Part shown: positions 5,469 to 6,964 of the stretch, in pieces
Numbering within the stretch: position 1 is the stretch's first letter
Layout of the letters: each line of letters starts with the position of its first letter
NCBI GenBank assembly: GCA_946885905.1
Contig: CAMPHL010000137.1
Location: 1-6,964, forward strand
Reading direction: 5' to 3'
Origin: an uncultured Pseudomonadota bacterium
GTDB lineage: Bacteria > Pseudomonadota > Gammaproteobacteria > Burkholderiales > Usitatibacteraceae
DNA: 6,964 nt
The notes under the pieces: model-generated
Database searches by the model: none
What the model was told of the DNA's origin: nothing
The model's input: the letters and a program-made list of their open reading frames with translations, nothing else
Translations under genes and position numbers: made by a program

Positions 5469-6964
5469 GTGCGCCTCTTCGCCCTCGGGTTCCTCGCCGG
5501 GACCCTGTACCTCCAGCACGCCGCCGAGCTGCCCGACGCGCGCTTCGCGCTGGGCGGGATTGCCGCGTCGCTGGGACTGGCGCTCGTGCGCGGCGCCGCA
5601 GGGCGCGTCATCCTTGGCGTCGTCGCGGGGACCCTCCTGGGCCTGGGCCTCGCCGCCTGGCGCGCCGAGGCGATTCTCACGGACGAGCTGCCGTTCGCGT
5701 TGGAAGGTGTCGACCTCGCCGTCGTGGGCATCGTGTCCGACCTTCCCGCGGTGCGCGACCGGGGCACGCGATTCTCCTTCGACGTGGAGAGCGTGGAAAC
5801 CTCGGGGGCACGGGCCCCACGGCGCCTCGCGCTCACCTGGTTCGCGGATCGCGCAGGCGATGCGCGGGCTGCGCCGCCTCGCTTGCGCCCGGGCGAGCGC
5901 TGGTCGCTCACCGTGAGGCTCAAGCGCGTTCGCGGGCTCGCCAATCCGCACACCTTCGATTTCGAGCCGTGGGCGCTCGAGCGCGGCATACGTGCCACGG
6001 GTTACGTGCGCGCGCGTGCGGCGAACGCACGGTTGGAAACCATGGTTCCCGGTTGGCCCCAGAGCGTGCACCGCGCGCGCGATTCCGTACGCGAGGCGAT
6101 GCGTGCGCACCTGGGCGAATCGCGGTATGGCGGCGTCCTGGTGGCGCTCGCGATCGGCGACCAGGACGCGATCGCACCGGCGCAATGGGACGTGTTCTGG
6201 CGCACCGGGATCGGGCACCTGATGAGCATTTCGGGGCTGCACGTCACCATGCTGGCTGCACTCGGTTTCGCGCTCGCCTTCGCCGCGTGGGTCCGCGTGC
6301 CGGCGCTCGCACTGAGGATTCCGGCGAGCAAGGTCGCGGTCGTTGCGGGCACCGGAGTCGCGCTGGCATACGCGCTGATGACGGGGTTCGCCGTGCCGGC
6401 GCAAAGGACCGTCGTGATGCTTGCGGCCGTGGCCGCGTGCGTGCTCGCCGCACGGCACGGCTCGGCCACCCGCGTGCTGGCCGTGGCCATGCTCGCCGTG
6501 TTGATTGCCGATCCCTGGTCGGTGCTCTCGGGCGGTTTCTGGCTTTCGTTCTGCGCCGTGGACGCGATCATCCACGCGATGTCGCTTCGCACCGTCAAAC
6601 CGGGGAGGCTACGTGCTGCCGCGACCGAGCAGGCCGCGGTCACCGTGGTGATGCTCCCCCTCGTCATCGCCCTCTTCCAGGAGTATTCCCTGGTCGCCCC
6701 GCTCGCCAACGCCATCGCCATTCCCGTCGTCGGATGGGTCGTCGTGCCGCTGGCGCTCGCGGGCGCGTTCCTGGAAGCGGGCCTGGCGCTCGATGCGGCG
6801 CATGCGGCGCTTGGCGCGCTCATGGCGCCGCTCGAGGCGTTGGCCGCGTGGCCGCACGCGATGCTCGAGGCGCACGCGCCCGCGGGCTGGACCGTCGCGC
6901 TGGCCATGCTCGGCTGCGCCTGGCTGCTCGCGCCGCGCGGATTCCCGCTGCGCTCGCTCGGGCT
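5469..6964 (+). CDS. comEC: DNA internalization protein ComEC/Rec2, C-terminus cut by window edge
   Basis: 498 codons are visible and the frame is open at the right edge. ComEC is the inner-membrane channel that carries single-stranded DNA into the cytoplasm during natural transformation. The N-terminus has two or three membrane segments (about 1-16, 26-40, 45-64), then a soluble DUF4131/OB-like domain (about 75-190). The Competence domain follows, with its hallmark GIGHLMSISGLHVTMLA (247-263), the V-P-A-Q-R motif (309-313), GGFWLSF (355-361) and PLANAIAIPVVGWVVVPLAL (411-430), plus many hydrophobic helices. The metallo-beta-lactamase-like domain expected at the C-terminus lies outside the window. 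GTG 5469 is the earliest possible start because an in-frame TGA lies at 5460-5462; its ribosome binding site is weak. No frameshift was found. Presence of the gene does not prove competence. Confidence 0.96.
   Translation, partial: MRLFALGFLAGTLYLQHAAELPDARFALGGIAASLGLALVRGAAGRVILGVVAGTLLGLGLAAWRAEAILTDELPFALEGVDLAVVGIVSDLPAVRDRGTRFSFDVESVETSGARAPRRLALTWFADRAGDARAAPPRLRPGERWSLTVRLKRVRGLANPHTFDFEPWALERGIRATGYVRARAANARLETMVPGWPQSVHRARDSVREAMRAHLGESRYGGVLVALAIGDQDAIAPAQWDVFWRTGIGHLMSISGLHVTMLAALGFALAFAAWVRVPALALRIPASKVAVVAGTGVALAYALMTGFAVPAQRTVVMLAAVAACVLAARHGSATRVLAVAMLAVLIADPWSVLSGGFWLSFCAVDAIIHAMSLRTVKPGRLRAAATEQAAVTVVMLPLVIALFQEYSLVAPLANAIAIPVVGWVVVPLALAGAFLEAGLALDAAHAALGALMAPLEALAAWPHAMLEAHAPAGWTVALAMLGCAWLLAPRGFPLRSLG

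Noticed and set aside
4616..5998. 460-codon version of the pilin frame reaching back to 5998
   Set aside because: The pilin must begin just before its GFTWIE cleavage site; the upstream extension has no recognisable content and lies opposite comEC and the small gene.
4848..6575. 575-codon minus-strand frame opposite comEC and the small gene
   Set aside because: Low-complexity His/Arg/Gly content and no motif, while the plus strand encodes a full set of ComEC motifs over the same bases.

Overview
The window is a fully coding, GC-rich stretch (about two thirds G+C by eye) of a Gram-negative, most likely betaproteobacterial, chromosome. This rests on protein identities: a RpfE-like protein divergent from a LolC-type permease and LolD ATPase, with ComEC close by, is a familiar proteobacterial neighbourhood. 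A DUF4124 envelope protein and a small FPASDPP-motif protein fit the same lineage. Genus cannot be set from sequence alone. No phage, transposon, CRISPR or RNA gene is visible, and no gene-free stretch exceeds 100 bases.

Layout. (1) 1-709, minus: RpfE-like protein (often annotated as phosphoglycerate mutase), cut by the left edge. (2) A 43-base divergent spacer, 710-752, with a symmetric AT-rich inverted repeat. (3) 753-2715, plus: lolC (or lolF) and lolD, overlapping by 8 bases, forming the inner-membrane machine that releases lipoproteins to LolA. (4) 2755-5104, a four-gene minus-strand run converging on lolD. Read in its own direction it holds a type IV pilin-like protein, an AlkA-family DNA glycosylase, a YihX-like HAD phosphatase and a secreted DUF4124 protein. 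The first three are tightly packed (40-base gap, 19-base overlap); the last follows an 81-82-base gap. (5) 5183-5437, plus: a small acidic protein with the conserved ESFPASDPPA motif. (6) 5469-6964, plus: comEC, the DNA-uptake channel, cut by the right edge before its C-terminal nuclease-like domain.

Functional links. LolC and LolD form one transporter. The pilin and ComEC are both components known from type IV pilus-driven natural transformation, although they are divergently transcribed here. AlkA repairs alkylated bases. The HAD and DUF4124 proteins have no evident link to it beyond co-transcription.

Nothing here amounts to a clearly new system. The best leads are small-scale: the two-fold symmetric divergent promoter in which both start codons lie equally far from -10-like hexamers and lack good ribosome binding sites; a 15-codon reading frame bridging the pilin stop and the alkA start through two ATGA overlaps; and the uncharacterised FPASDPP protein just upstream of comEC. 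Several long reading frames on the opposite strands (up to 575 codons) are GC-driven shadows.
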